From assembly GCF_900112255.1 (NCBI RefSeq), contig NZ_FOLE01000001.1, forward strand, positions 310,001 to 374,000: a stretch of 64,000 nucleotides of DNA. The letters are read 5' to 3'. Positions 1-8,685 of the stretch are shown in pieces (position 1 is the stretch's first letter; every line of letters begins with the position of its first letter). The position numbers and the translations under genes are program-made. The notes beneath the pieces are model-generated. The model did not search any database, was not told the DNA's origin, and saw only the letters and a list, made by a program, of their open reading frames with translations. Origin of the DNA: Flexibacter flexilis DSM 6793. GTDB lineage: Bacteria; Bacteroidota; Bacteroidia; Cytophagales; Flexibacteraceae.

Positions 1-1260
1 CAAACCAATAAAAATGGCATCGGCTTCCTGCAAAATAGCCACTTTTTCGGGGGTAATATCGCCCAAAATACGAATGGCAAGCCCCGGCCCTGGGAACGGG
101 TGACGGTTCAGGATATTCGGGTCAATGCCCAAGGATTTGCCTACCAAACGCACCTCATCTTTGAACAGCGTGTTGAGCGGCTCTACCACCTTGAGTTTCA
201 TGTAGTCGGGCAAACCGCCTACGTTGTGATGGCTTTTGATGGTAGCCGAAGGGCCTTTTACGGAAACCGACTCGATTACGTCGGGGTAAATCGTGCCTTG
301 CCCGAGCCAACGCGCATCGGTTACTTGGTGCGACTCGTCATCGAACACCTCCACAAACACGCGGCCAATGGCTTTGCGTTTGGCTTCGGGGTCGGTAAGG
401 CCAGCGAGGGCATCATAAAAACGCTGTTTGGCATCTACGCCCTTCACGTTTAGCCCCATATCTTTGTAAGAATGAAGCACTTGCTCAAATTCATCTTTGC
501 GCAAAAGGCCGTTGTCCACGAAAATACAATGCAGGTTCTGGCCAATGGCTTTGTGCAAAAGCACCGCCGCCACCGACGAGTCCACGCCGCCCGAAAGTCC
601 CAAAATCACTTTGTCTGTACCGAGTTTTTCGCGCAATTCGGCCACCGTGCTTTCCACAAAAGAAGCTGGAGTCCAGTTGGGCGAGCAACCGCAAATGTCG
701 TACACGAAATTTTGGATTAATGTTTTGCCTTCGGTAGAATGCGTTACTTCTGGGTGGAATTGGATTCCGAAGGTTTGCTCGCCCGCCAGTTGGTAGGCAG
801 CCACGCGCACGGAAGGCGTTTGGGCAATGAGTTGAGCGTTTTCGGGTAGTTGTACGATGGTATCACCGTGCGACATCCAGACTTGGGAGTTAGGCGAAAG
901 GCCTTGGGTCAGGGGATTTTGTTGGTCAATTTCGGAGAGCAACGCACGGCCATACTCTCTGATGGTAGAAGGCAGCACCTGTCCGCCGTTGGTTTGCGCC
1001 AAAAGTTGCGCCCCATAACACACGCCCAGCACAGGGATTCGGCCTCTAAACGCACTTAAATCTACTTGGGGGGCTTCAGGTTCGCGCACCGAATGGGGGC
1101 TTCCCGAAAGAATGAGTCCCTGCACGTTCTGGAGATTGGTGGGGACTTTGTTGTAAGGATGGATTTCGCAATACACTTGCAGTTCGCGAACCCTACGGGC
1201 TATCAGTTGGGTGTACTGAGAGCCAAAATCAAGAATGAGAATTTGAGCTTGTTGTACCAT
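1..1260 (-). CDS. guaA: GMP synthase (glutamine-hydrolysing), 3' end beyond window
   Basis: Converts XMP to GMP with ATP and glutamine in cytosolic purine synthesis. My translation from the ATG at 1258-1260 begins [20 protein letters not shown], the usual GuaA N-terminus. The class I amidotransferase domain shows the nucleophile loop GVCYGAQ (Cys81) and a later FHPEV motif that supplies the His/Glu of the triad. The ATP-pyrophosphatase P-loop GLSGGVDSS is encoded near 585-607, followed by the start of the C-terminal dimerisation domain ([24 protein letters not shown]). About 420 residues are visible of an expected ~510, so the gene runs off the left edge. It is transcribed in the same direction as the Roco gene 71 bp upstream but has its own promoter-like box. 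Identification is secure. Confidence 0.97.
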   Translation of the reverse strand, partial: MVQQAQILILDFGSQYTQLIARRVRELQVYCEIHPYNKVPTNLQNVQGLILSGSPHSVREPEAPQVDLSAFRGRIPVLGVCYGAQLLAQTNGGQVLPSTIREYGRALLSEIDQQNPLTQGLSPNSQVWMSHGDTIVQLPENAQLIAQTPSVRVAAYQLAGEQTFGIQFHPEVTHSTEGKTLIQNFVYDICGCSPNWTPASFVESTVAELREKLGTDKVILGLSGGVDSSVAAVLLHKAIGQNLHCIFVDNGLLRKDEFEQVLHSYKDMGLNVKGVDAKQRFYDALAGLTDPEAKRKAIGRVFVEVFDDESHQVTDARWLGQGTIYPDVIESVSVKGPSATIKSHHNVGGLPDYMKLKVVEPLNTLFKDEVRLVGKSLGIDPNILNRHPFPGPGLAIRILGDITPEKVAILQEADAIFIGL

Positions 1261-1263
1261 GTG

Positions 1264-1295
1264 CAAAAGTAGTAGCCTATGGTACAACGTGCAAG
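1264..1295 (-). promoter_or_regulatory. putative guaA promoter (Bacteroidota type)
   Basis: On the minus strand a CTTG box is followed after 20 nt by TACTTTTG, matching the Bacteroidota consensus TTTG ... TAnnTTTG. The -7 box ends only 3 nt before the guaA ATG, so transcription would start at or next to the start codon and give a leaderless or near-leaderless mRNA. This is a pattern match only. Confidence 0.4.
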
Positions 1296-1331
1296 TTTTC
1301 GGAAAGATTAAATTTTGGGAAGGGCTTAAAG

Positions 1332-4325
1332 TTATAAAGTTGGAGCGTCGGGGGGTAGTAAACTCTCAAATGTTACTTGCGAGACATCTACCCCATCATA
1401 ACCATCAGCTTTAAGCTTTTCATTAAGCCTTGTAATAAGCGTTTTAAACCCTTCTTTTTGATGTATTTGCGTTGAAAGTGTATTAAGGTCAGCTATTTGT
1501 TTTATGACACTTATTCCTTTATAATCAAAAAGATTTAAAATTAACTCATATTCTTCTAATTTTTTAATTTCTGCTTTCCTCTTAAGTAAGCTCCCTCCTT
1601 TTGAAAGCGATTTATTTAATTTTTTCATCTTTTTCTCCCAATATGTAATTAATTTGCTCCTATCTATGTCATCATAAATACAAACACCATCTAAAGTAAC
1701 AATATGCACCTGTGATTTTATTTTCTCAAAATCAAAATTATTATGTTCGGCAATTTTAGCCAGCTCGTACATACAATTCGGTGAGTTTAAATAGTCATTG
1801 CCGATGACAACCAGTATGTATTTTCCGCGCCCAATCTCTTGCATAAAATCCGAAATAGACTGCATATAACCTACGCCATTTACTTTGTCGCGTATAAGTT
1901 CAATACCACATTGTTGTAATTGTGATTGTAACTGATTGGCTATATTATCGCTCTCTGTTTTCCAAGAATACGAAATATAAATTTTAGGTTTTTGTATGTT
2001 TTCCATTGGGTTGTTATTGTTATTCATTTCTTTATTTTGAACAGGTTCTAAGGCTTCAAAACCAGCAAATATTTCTTCATTTGTTTCTGGTTTGCCTTGC
2101 TTGGCTTTTACGTATCCTTCGGCAGATATATAATCCAACTTTTGTTGTATTGTATTTAATACAACAATATTCTCATACCAAATTTCAATTCGTTCTTTTC
2201 CTTTTTCATAAAACGCCTCGATTAAAGCACTCCCTTTATTCGTTTCTAAAATAATACCGCTATCCCAAATTAAATTTATATTCGAAAAACGATGTGCTTT
2301 GACTATAAAAAGTTGGATAAATACCTTAGGAAGAAAACGATAAGTAATTATTTTTTGCTCGAATTTTTCAATATTGCGTTTTCTCCATTCTGCTACCTGA
2401 TGTGATTGGTTGTCGGGTAACAGTTGCGGAACAACAACGCTACTTGTATCTTCATCTTCAAAGATTTCGAACGCCAGTTCCGCACTCAGCATAAAATCAA
2501 TAAATAATACTCTTTCTTGTTTTGTATTATTTGGCCATATTTTAGTAATCAGCTCGTAATTTAATTGGCCTTTTTCATCTTGCAACAATTCAAAATATTC
2601 ACTTTCTCTATCTAATACTTTATAAATAGCTTCTATTGCCCAGCCTTGATTTACAATAATTTGGTTACTAAAATAACCTTTACGGTAATACAATACGCCT
2701 GTCTCGTGTAGATAGCCTAATATAGTAGAGGCAGACGGCAAACAATCTTTTTCATTGCAAATTTCTTCAAATTCACTGACTGATAAAGTTTTATGCTCAA
2801 CATTGCTTTGTAAACTACGGATTGCATCACGGACATTGACCCAATTTGTAGGCAAATAAGGTGTTTTAAAAGTCTTATTTACTTCTAAGTATTTTTGTAA
2901 CCTATTTTGAAAAACTTTAAACCCTTTCTCATTTTTAGCACTTACTTGCAAAAAATCAAGAATTGGGTATTCTTTTTGAAACTCAGTTCGGCGTTCAAAA
3001 TATAAATCTTTTTGATTGGGCTTGTCTATTTTATTTTGTACGACCAAGATAGGGCTTTCGGGGGCAAAACATTTGGCATATTCGAGCCAATAGCGTAGAT
3101 TTTCGTTCGGATACTCTTTGCCGTTCCATCTGTGACTCTCTTTTACTTCATTTTCAAAATCCCAGACCAAGACAAACAAAGCACGTGTTTGCATAAATAA
3201 ACGGTGGGTAGCATAGTATAAATCTTGGCCAGCAAAATCCCAGCAATTCAACTGAAAACCACCTAATTTTCTACGCAATAGTGCAATGGCGTGCGTAGAT
3301 TGATGTTCGGTATCGAACCTAAAATTTTCTTGTTCGCATAAGCATTTGGCTACTTGCGTTTTACCTACACTTCCATTGCCTATAAAGATAATTTTTACTT
3401 CTCTGTTCGCAGCATTTCCTTTTTGTATATCTTGTAAGTAATTACGGGTATCATCTAATACATTTTCGTATTTATTAAATATTTCTTGAGGGATATTTTT
3501 GATGAGATTTTTGTATAATATTAGTAATTTTAATTGAGGTAAGTTATTAAAAAATGTATCTGGTATGTTAGATAATTTATTACTACTTAAATTAAGAGAG
3601 TTTAGGTTTATTAAACCTGATAAATTGGCTATATCTGTTAATTTATTATTAGCTAAACCGAGAAAAATTAAATTAACCAAATCAGACAAGGTTGATATAT
3701 CAGTTAGTTGATTATGAGACAAATAAAGCGAAGTTAAATTAACTAAACCTGACAAGGCTGATATATCGGTTAGTTGATTATGAGATAAATAAAGAAACTT
3801 CAAATTAACTAAACCTGACAAGGCTGATATATCGGTTAGTTGATTATGAGATAAATAAAGAAACTTCAAATTAACTAAACCTGACAAGGCTGATATATCG
3901 GTTAGTTGATTATGAGATAAATAAAGAAACTTCAAATTAACTAAACCTGACAAGGCTGATATATCGGTTAGTTTATTATGAGATAAATAAAGAAATTTCA
4001 AATTACCTAAACCTGACAAGGCTGATATATCGGTTAGTTGATTATGAGATAAATAAAGAAATTTCAAATTACCTAAACCTGACAAGGCTGATATATCGGT
4101 TAGTTGATTACTACTTAAATCAAGCTCATTCAAATTACCTAAACCTGACAAGGCTGATATATCGGTTAGTTGATTACTACTTAAATCAAGCTCATTCAAA
4201 TGTGTACATTTTTTTAGTAACGCTAATTCTGTCTCTTTTCCTGTCAATTTTAAGTAGCTTAAATCCAACTTTGGATTTTTAGTGCGGATATTTTCCTCTA
4301 TTCTTCTTTTCAATTTTATATTCAT
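1332..4325 (-). CDS. LRR-Roc-COR-TIR protein (bacterial Roco family)
   Basis: A 997-residue cytosolic multidomain protein. Residues ~40-284 are about eleven leucine-rich repeats, mostly 22 residues long with the pattern LxxLxxLxLSxNxLTDISA. A Ras-like Roc GTPase follows: P-loop GNGSVGKT (316-323), WDFAGQ (362-367), NKID (431-434) and VSAK (461-464). Residues ~490-760 fit the COR dimerisation region. After an Asn-rich linker (766-772), residues ~779-920 form a TIR domain ([10 protein letters not shown], then SPNCMYEL). Glu854 sits where TIR NADases carry their catalytic glutamate. Roco proteins are GTP-regulated, and TIR domains in bacteria often consume NAD+ in anti-phage immunity, so a sensor-switch-effector role is my inference. 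The gene is AT-rich beside guaA and is divergent from the SUKH-NADAR pair. Confidence 0.9.
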   Translation of the reverse strand: MNIKLKRRIEENIRTKNPKLDLSYLKLTGKETELALLKKCTHLNELDLSSNQLTDISALSGLGNLNELDLSSNQLTDISALSGLGNLKFLYLSHNQLTDISALSGLGNLKFLYLSHNKLTDISALSGLVNLKFLYLSHNQLTDISALSGLVNLKFLYLSHNQLTDISALSGLVNLKFLYLSHNQLTDISALSGLVNLTSLYLSHNQLTDISTLSDLVNLIFLGLANNKLTDIANLSGLINLNSLNLSSNKLSNIPDTFFNNLPQLKLLILYKNLIKNIPQEIFNKYENVLDDTRNYLQDIQKGNAANREVKIIFIGNGSVGKTQVAKCLCEQENFRFDTEHQSTHAIALLRRKLGGFQLNCWDFAGQDLYYATHRLFMQTRALFVLVWDFENEVKESHRWNGKEYPNENLRYWLEYAKCFAPESPILVVQNKIDKPNQKDLYFERRTEFQKEYPILDFLQVSAKNEKGFKVFQNRLQKYLEVNKTFKTPYLPTNWVNVRDAIRSLQSNVEHKTLSVSEFEEICNEKDCLPSASTILGYLHETGVLYYRKGYFSNQIIVNQGWAIEAIYKVLDRESEYFELLQDEKGQLNYELITKIWPNNTKQERVLFIDFMLSAELAFEIFEDEDTSSVVVPQLLPDNQSHQVAEWRKRNIEKFEQKIITYRFLPKVFIQLFIVKAHRFSNINLIWDSGIILETNKGSALIEAFYEKGKERIEIWYENIVVLNTIQQKLDYISAEGYVKAKQGKPETNEEIFAGFEALEPVQNKEMNNNNNPMENIQKPKIYISYSWKTESDNIANQLQSQLQQCGIELIRDKVNGVGYMQSISDFMQEIGRGKYILVVIGNDYLNSPNCMYELAKIAEHNNFDFEKIKSQVHIVTLDGVCIYDDIDRSKLITYWEKKMKKLNKSLSKGGSLLKRKAEIKKLEEYELILNLFDYKGISVIKQIADLNTLSTQIHQKEGFKTLITRLNEKLKADGYDGVDVSQVTFESLLPPDAPTL
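3756..4151 (-). repeat. tandem 66-bp repeats encoding leucine-rich repeats
   Basis: Six head-to-tail 66-bp units inside the Roco gene, each encoding one 22-residue LRR (residues 59-190). The three units at 3756-3953 are essentially identical at DNA level; the others differ by a few bases, for example a Gln/Lys change in one unit and Gly/Val changes in the repeat start. Such identity suggests recent unit duplication or gene conversion, and copy number could vary between strains. Confidence 0.9.
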
Positions 4326-4687
4326 TCGCGTAAGTAGTAAAAGTTATGGCGGTTTGAGGGTGTTAAGATAGCTATTTTTGCGTTTGTCGTACAAGGGTAT
4401 TGCTCATAAATTCTGTACTTTTCAAGTAAAAAAAAACGTAGCCTGTGTCCTCACAGACCACCTACGTTTACCGCCTTTTATGGTTTGTGAAGACACAAAC
4501 CATGGAGGAGTACAAACCCAGCTTTATATAACAAGATAACACTTGTAAAAGCCACGTAGATTTAGAAATTTGCACAAGAATTTTGCATTGATAAATGCAA
4601 TAAGGCTTGTTTATGCGGGTGTTAGTGCCAAGCATATCCGACCAAATATGAATTCAGACGCCAATAGATAATTTAATACAAACAATA
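4326..4687. other. divergent intergenic region with hairpin element
   Basis: The 362 bp between the Roco start and the SUKH start are AT-rich. They hold the hairpin element at 4438-4509 and, at about 4616-4635, the phrase TGCGGGTGTTAGTGCCAAGC, which resembles a cassette-boundary motif. No ORF of note was seen, and no strong TAnnTTTG promoter could be assigned to either gene. Confidence 0.6.
4438..4509. repeat. hairpin repeat element, copy 1
   Basis: Contains two hairpins: CTGTG-TCCT-CACAG (4443-4456) and ATGGTTTGTG-AAGA-CACAAACCAT (4480-4503, 10-bp perfect stem). The whole ~72 bp aligns nearly without gaps to 5918-5990, sharing the CTGTG start, a middle ACCTACRTTT and a TTTATGGTTT stem. The two copies lie in direct orientation on either side of the SUKH-NADAR genes. 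Confidence 0.75.
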
Positions 4688-5290
4688 ATGGAAATAGCAA
4701 AACAATATATAGCAGGGCTTGAAAAAGCATATTTTGATAATGGTGCTAAGGAAACTTGGGAACATTTTAGCAAAATAAAACACGGTGCTACAAATGAAGA
4801 TATTGAAAAAATCAAATCTTTATATCCAGAAGTTCCAAATTCATTGATAAGTCTGCTGGAATTAGTAGATGGCACATATTGGCGAGAATATCAAGGAGAA
4901 GAAATTTCTTTATATTTCCTTGGTTCTGATGTTGAAGGATATCCATATTATCTTTTATCATCAAAAGAAATCGTAAAAAATCAGAATTTATCAATAGAAT
5001 ACTATTCAGACTATATTGAAAGGAAGTATGAAGGAGTTGAGATAGACGACAGAATTACAAACCAACCAACATCATTAAATTGGCTTCATTTTTCTGATTG
5101 TACGAATAATGGTGGGACTTCGCAATTATTTATTGATTTTAGTCCTTCCGAAAAAGGGACAAAAGGTCAAATAGTAAGATTTTTGCACGACCCTGACGAA
5201 TTTAGGGTTATTGCTGACAGTTTTGAAAATTATCTACAAAAACTAATTGGTAATGAATATGATTTTATCAATGAGGAAACAGTGGAATAA
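4688..5290 (+). CDS. SMI1/KNR4 (SUKH) family protein
   Basis: A 200-residue soluble protein with the SUKH fold pattern: an N-terminal helical part, then a segment like PEVPNSLISLLELVDGTYW (about residues 47-66) in which an acidic residue stretch precedes the conserved hydrophobic core, a central strand region and a C-terminal DPDEFRVIADSFENYLQKLI helix. SUKH proteins are common immunity proteins against polymorphic and contact-dependent toxins and also occur as isolated cassette genes. No cognate toxin gene is adjacent. It precedes the NADAR gene by 26 bp, so the two are probably co-transcribed. AT content is high compared with guaA and the MFS gene. The family call is good; the ligand is unknown. 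Confidence 0.75.
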   Translation: MEIAKQYIAGLEKAYFDNGAKETWEHFSKIKHGATNEDIEKIKSLYPEVPNSLISLLELVDGTYWREYQGEEISLYFLGSDVEGYPYYLLSSKEIVKNQNLSIEYYSDYIERKYEGVEIDDRITNQPTSLNWLHFSDCTNNGGTSQLFIDFSPSEKGTKGQIVRFLHDPDEFRVIADSFENYLQKLIGNEYDFINEETVE

Positions 5291-5316
5291 ATTAAAATTT
5301 TAACAAAAAACATAAA

Positions 5317-5871
5317 ATGACATACAATTTAGAGTGGCTAATAGGCAATTTTGAAAAAGGAATCCGAGCTAAATATTTATTTTTTTGGGGACATCAAAAA
5401 AGTAAAAGTGGTGAATTAACATCTTCGTGTTTTAGTCAGTGGTGGACTTCTCCTTTTATTGTTGACAATGTGCAATTTAATACTGCAGAACATTGGATGA
5501 TGGCACAAAAAGCACTTTTGTTTGACGATAAAGAAATTTATGATAAAATAATTATCGCGAAATCACCAGCAGAAGCAAAAGCTTTAGGTCGGCAAGTACG
5601 AAATTTTGATGATAAGACTTGGAATAACAAACGGTTTGAAATAGTGGTTAGAGGAAGTTTAGAAAAATTCACACAAGATAATGACTTGAAAGAATTTTTA
5701 CTCAGCACAAAAGAAAGGGTTTTGGTAGAAGCAAGTCCAGTAGATAGAATTTGGGGTATTGGATTGGCCGCAGATAGCGACAAAGCAGAAAACCCCAAAC
5801 ATTGGAATGGATTAAATTTACTTGGTTTTGCGCTGATGGAAGTTCGTGATATTATCAAAAATCAGAAATAG
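5317..5871 (+). CDS. NADAR family protein (YbiA-like N-glycosidase)
   Basis: A 184-residue NADAR/DUF1768 protein of typical family length. Visible signatures are LFFWGHQ (21-27), SQWWTSPF (40-47), the EHWMMAQKA segment around Glu58, EASPVDRIWGIGL (138-150) and HWNGLNLLGFALMEVRD near the C-terminus. YbiA/RibX members cleave the N-glycosidic bond of early riboflavin intermediates, and other NADAR proteins remove ADP-ribose from guanine in DNA as partners of DarT-type toxins. No DarT or riboflavin gene is nearby; the neighbours are a SUKH gene 26 bp upstream and a divergent TIR-Roco gene. Family membership is secure, but which NADAR activity applies cannot be told from sequence alone. Confidence 0.88.
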   Translation: MTYNLEWLIGNFEKGIRAKYLFFWGHQKSKSGELTSSCFSQWWTSPFIVDNVQFNTAEHWMMAQKALLFDDKEIYDKIIIAKSPAEAKALGRQVRNFDDKTWNNKRFEIVVRGSLEKFTQDNDLKEFLLSTKERVLVEASPVDRIWGIGLAADSDKAENPKHWNGLNLLGFALMEVRDIIKNQK

Positions 5872-5917
5872 AAAAAACGGCCAACAATATCTGTTTGGAA
5901 ATATGGCGACATCTCCC

Positions 5918-5990
5918 GCAGTCTGTGTTCACCATAGCCAACCTACATTTGTCGTCCTTTATGGTTTATGTCTTCATAAACCATAAAGGA
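5918..5990. repeat. hairpin repeat element, copy 2
   Basis: Diverged direct copy of the element at 4438-4509. Its main hairpin is a 13-bp perfect stem, TTTATGGTTTATG and its complement, around a TCTT loop (5958-5987). Stem changes relative to copy 1 are compensated on both arms. It lies between the NADAR gene and the convergent MFS gene and may also act as a bidirectional terminator. Confidence 0.75.
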
Positions 5991-5996
5991 AAGTTT

Positions 5997-7157
5997 CTAT
6001 ATTTTGACTGTGCTATTGTGTTGGTGCAGCCACACGAGTAGCAGCGTGCCGAGCGTCATCATGGCCGCCGTGATATACAGCACCCAAGTATAACTTCCCG
6101 AAAGTGTAACAATATAGCCCGACATAATCGGGGCAAGTATTTGTGCCGCGCCATACGAAAGTGTGAGTCGCGCCATCGCCTTGGCGGGGTTTTGAGGATA
6201 TTTGTTGCCTATCAGGTTGAGTGTAAGGCTCACAATGCCTATAAACGTACTCCCGAAAATGGCCGCACCCACCAAATTGGGCAAACTGCTTTCGCTAAAA
6301 GCAGGAATCAGAACGGCAAAAACCTGCAATAAATACGCAATCATCAGGGTCGGGATTTGGCCTAATTGCCGCGAAACCCTATCCCACAAAAAACTGGAGG
6401 GCGCAGCCGCCAAACCCACCACAATCCAGACCAACGCGCCCTGATTGGCAAAGGTGGCAAGGCGTTTGAGTATGTCCACGATGAAAGTTGCACTAATCAC
6501 ATAGCCAACGCCCGCACAAAAATACGCAGCCACCATAATCCCGAACCATTTGTTAGACACTGGCGCAGCGGCAGCGACTTGCGTGGCATTGGTCACGGGG
6601 TTTGCAGGTCGGGGCATCCAAAACCATGCAGGCACAAAAAAGACCAAACTCAGCAGTCCGAATATTACCCAAAGGCCGTCCCAACGAACCGTTTGTTCGA
6701 GGGCAATGCACACAATCCCCGACAACAAAATCCCTAAGCCCATACCCGAAAAATGCAAACCCAATTCCTTTTGGTAGCCGTTGGCCGTAAGCCAGCCCAG
6801 CACCATGCCCGAAGCCTGAATTAGTCCCGCAACACTACACACACCCGACACATAGCGCAACGCGCCCCAAACGATTGGGTTAGTAGTAAAGCCCATGCCC
6901 AGTGTGGTAAAAATGGCCAACACCAGCGTAATGCGAAAGAAAATGTATTTGTGGTGCGCTTGGCTCATAGCTGCCGAAAGCAAAATACCCGAAATATAAC
7001 CCGCATAGTTGAAGGCAGCGAGCCAACCGCCTGTTACTTCGGTCAGGTGCGCCTGTTCGCGCATGATAGGCAACAGCGGCGTATAAGCAAATCGGGCAAT
7101 GCCCACCGTCAGGATAAGCGAGCAGATACCCGACAGAATGACTTTAATTCTGTCCAT
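5997..7157 (-). CDS. MFS transporter, YbfB/YjiJ family
   Basis: A 386-residue integral membrane protein with about 12 hydrophobic segments. The N-terminus (SGICSLILTVGIARFAYTPL, then LPIMREQAHLT and GGWLAAFNYAGYISG) is characteristic of the YbfB/YjiJ group of the major facilitator superfamily, and the length matches. The substrate of this group is not established. The gene stands alone, convergent with the NADAR gene and divergent from the aspartic protease 239 bp away. Its base composition is clearly less AT-rich than the island to its left, so it probably marks the return to core chromosome. Confidence 0.85.
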   Translation of the reverse strand: MDRIKVILSGICSLILTVGIARFAYTPLLPIMREQAHLTEVTGGWLAAFNYAGYISGILLSAAMSQAHHKYIFFRITLVLAIFTTLGMGFTTNPIVWGALRYVSGVCSVAGLIQASGMVLGWLTANGYQKELGLHFSGMGLGILLSGIVCIALEQTVRWDGLWVIFGLLSLVFFVPAWFWMPRPANPVTNATQVAAAAPVSNKWFGIMVAAYFCAGVGYVISATFIVDILKRLATFANQGALVWIVVGLAAAPSSFLWDRVSRQLGQIPTLMIAYLLQVFAVLIPAFSESSLPNLVGAAIFGSTFIGIVSLTLNLIGNKYPQNPAKAMARLTLSYGAAQILAPIMSGYIVTLSGSYTWVLYITAAMMTLGTLLLVWLHQHNSTVKI

Positions 7158-7396
7158 AGCAAAAAGTAAAATAATTTGGTGTAACGAAAGATAAAGCTAA
7201 TTACACAATAATATTCAACAATTCAAGTAAAATTAAACTATTCGCAGGCCACCAAACGGATTTTTAGATTTTTACCAATAATCCTTATTAAATATCGCAT
7301 ATCCGCTAAAGTGTCGGCTTGAACACAGAAAAGTAGCTGAGCATTAAACTTCCCTTTAATTTTCAGTCCAAAATATTAACCCAACTTTTTACTTTC

Positions 7397-8653
7397 ATGA
7401 AAAAAAATGTACTCCTTGTTGCCGCCGTCGGCTTGCTTGCATGGCAAAGCCACGCCCAAAACACTACCAACGCCCTTTTGGACAGTCTTTATGAGGCCAA
7501 GCAATTTGGTTTGTTGCAAAAAGCCAATACCAACCGCCAGCAGGCCAGTTATTATCTGTACAAAGCCGTGTACGCCAACTTGTGCAACTGGCCGCAGCAA
7601 GCCAATGTTTATTTGGATTCGGTGGTATTAGCCAATCTTCCCGAAAAATATAAGTTTAGGTACTGGACGCTTCGCAACGACAATTATGTGAAACTGGCCA
7701 ACTACGCCAAAGCCTACGAAACCAGCCAAATTCTTACCCAAAAATTTAAGCAGCACTATACCGCCCAAGAACTAAAAGACAATTTGCACACGGAAAAAAT
7801 TTGGGAAGAAGCACGTCCCATTCCTACACAAAAAGTCCGCTATACGGGGCAGTGCAGCGTAAGCACTAAGCGCGATTTGGCGGGTTTGCTCAACGTGAAA
7901 GTGAGTACGGCCAGAGCCGATGCAGATTTTGTATTTGATACGGGTGCGGGCATCTCCACCATTACCGAATCCGAAGCCAAACGTCTGGGATTCAAGATCT
8001 ATGGTAGCGGAGACATTCGCATACAAGGCTTTACGGGAGTACAAAACAAAGCATATTTAGCGACCATCGATGTACTTAAAATCGGGAACATTAGCATTCA
8101 AAATCCTTTGTTTTTGGTATTTAAGGACGAGGCTCTTTCTTTCGCGGGCGGCGCGTACAAAATACACGGGATTGTAGGTTTCCCGATAGCCAAAGATTTG
8201 GGTACGATTACTATCAGCAAAGACTCGCTCACGGTGGCGCATACGCAGGCAACCGAACCTCAAAATTTGTTTATGGATCTGCTCAACCCCGTGCTAATGC
8301 TGCGCGTAAATGGCAAAGACGAACCTTTTAATTTTGATACGGGCGGCGACAAAACGAGTTTGAGTCGAATGTTTTACGAAACATTCCGACAAGATGCTTT
8401 GCTCAAAGATTTGCCTCTGGAAACCAAAGCATCGGCCAGCGCGGGAGGAGAACAAAAATTTCAGGCGGTAATCATACCGCAATTAGTGCTGGGGATTGGG
8501 AAACAAAATGTTACGTTACAAAAAGTGGTGGTGGATACCGAAAACTACCACGTGAGCGGCAAAGCCTTACTGGGCAACATTGGGCAAGATTTTATCCGAC
8601 AATACCCCAAAGTAACCATTAGTTTTGAGCATAGTTACTTGAAATTAGAGTAG
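7397..8653 (+). CDS. exported retropepsin-like aspartic protease
   Basis: A 418-residue protein with a Sec signal peptide (MKKNVLLVAAVGLLAWQSHA, cut about residue 20). Residues 22-135 are helical and TPR-like. Two retropepsin-type lobes follow, each with an active-site motif: DTGAGIST (Asp181) and DTGGDKTS (Asp314). Each lobe also has a matching glycine-containing strand (HGIVGFPIAKDLG and GNIGQDFIRQYPKV). Having both catalytic aspartates in one chain means it can work as a monomeric pepsin-like enzyme rather than a retropepsin dimer. It is exported to the periplasm or surface. It runs into an S41 peptidase gene 32 bp downstream, which suggests a two-protease operon. Confidence 0.85.
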   Translation: MKKNVLLVAAVGLLAWQSHAQNTTNALLDSLYEAKQFGLLQKANTNRQQASYYLYKAVYANLCNWPQQANVYLDSVVLANLPEKYKFRYWTLRNDNYVKLANYAKAYETSQILTQKFKQHYTAQELKDNLHTEKIWEEARPIPTQKVRYTGQCSVSTKRDLAGLLNVKVSTARADADFVFDTGAGISTITESEAKRLGFKIYGSGDIRIQGFTGVQNKAYLATIDVLKIGNISIQNPLFLVFKDEALSFAGGAYKIHGIVGFPIAKDLGTITISKDSLTVAHTQATEPQNLFMDLLNPVLMLRVNGKDEPFNFDTGGDKTSLSRMFYETFRQDALLKDLPLETKASASAGGEQKFQAVIIPQLVLGIGKQNVTLQKVVVDTENYHVSGKALLGNIGQDFIRQYPKVTISFEHSYLKLE

Positions 8654-8685
8654 ATTTGGATTTTAATCATCAAAGAAAAAGCTAC

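Noticed and set aside
3756-4151. CRISPR-like array of 66-bp repeats
   Set aside because: The units are head to tail with no spacers and are in frame within the Roco gene; they encode leucine-rich repeats.
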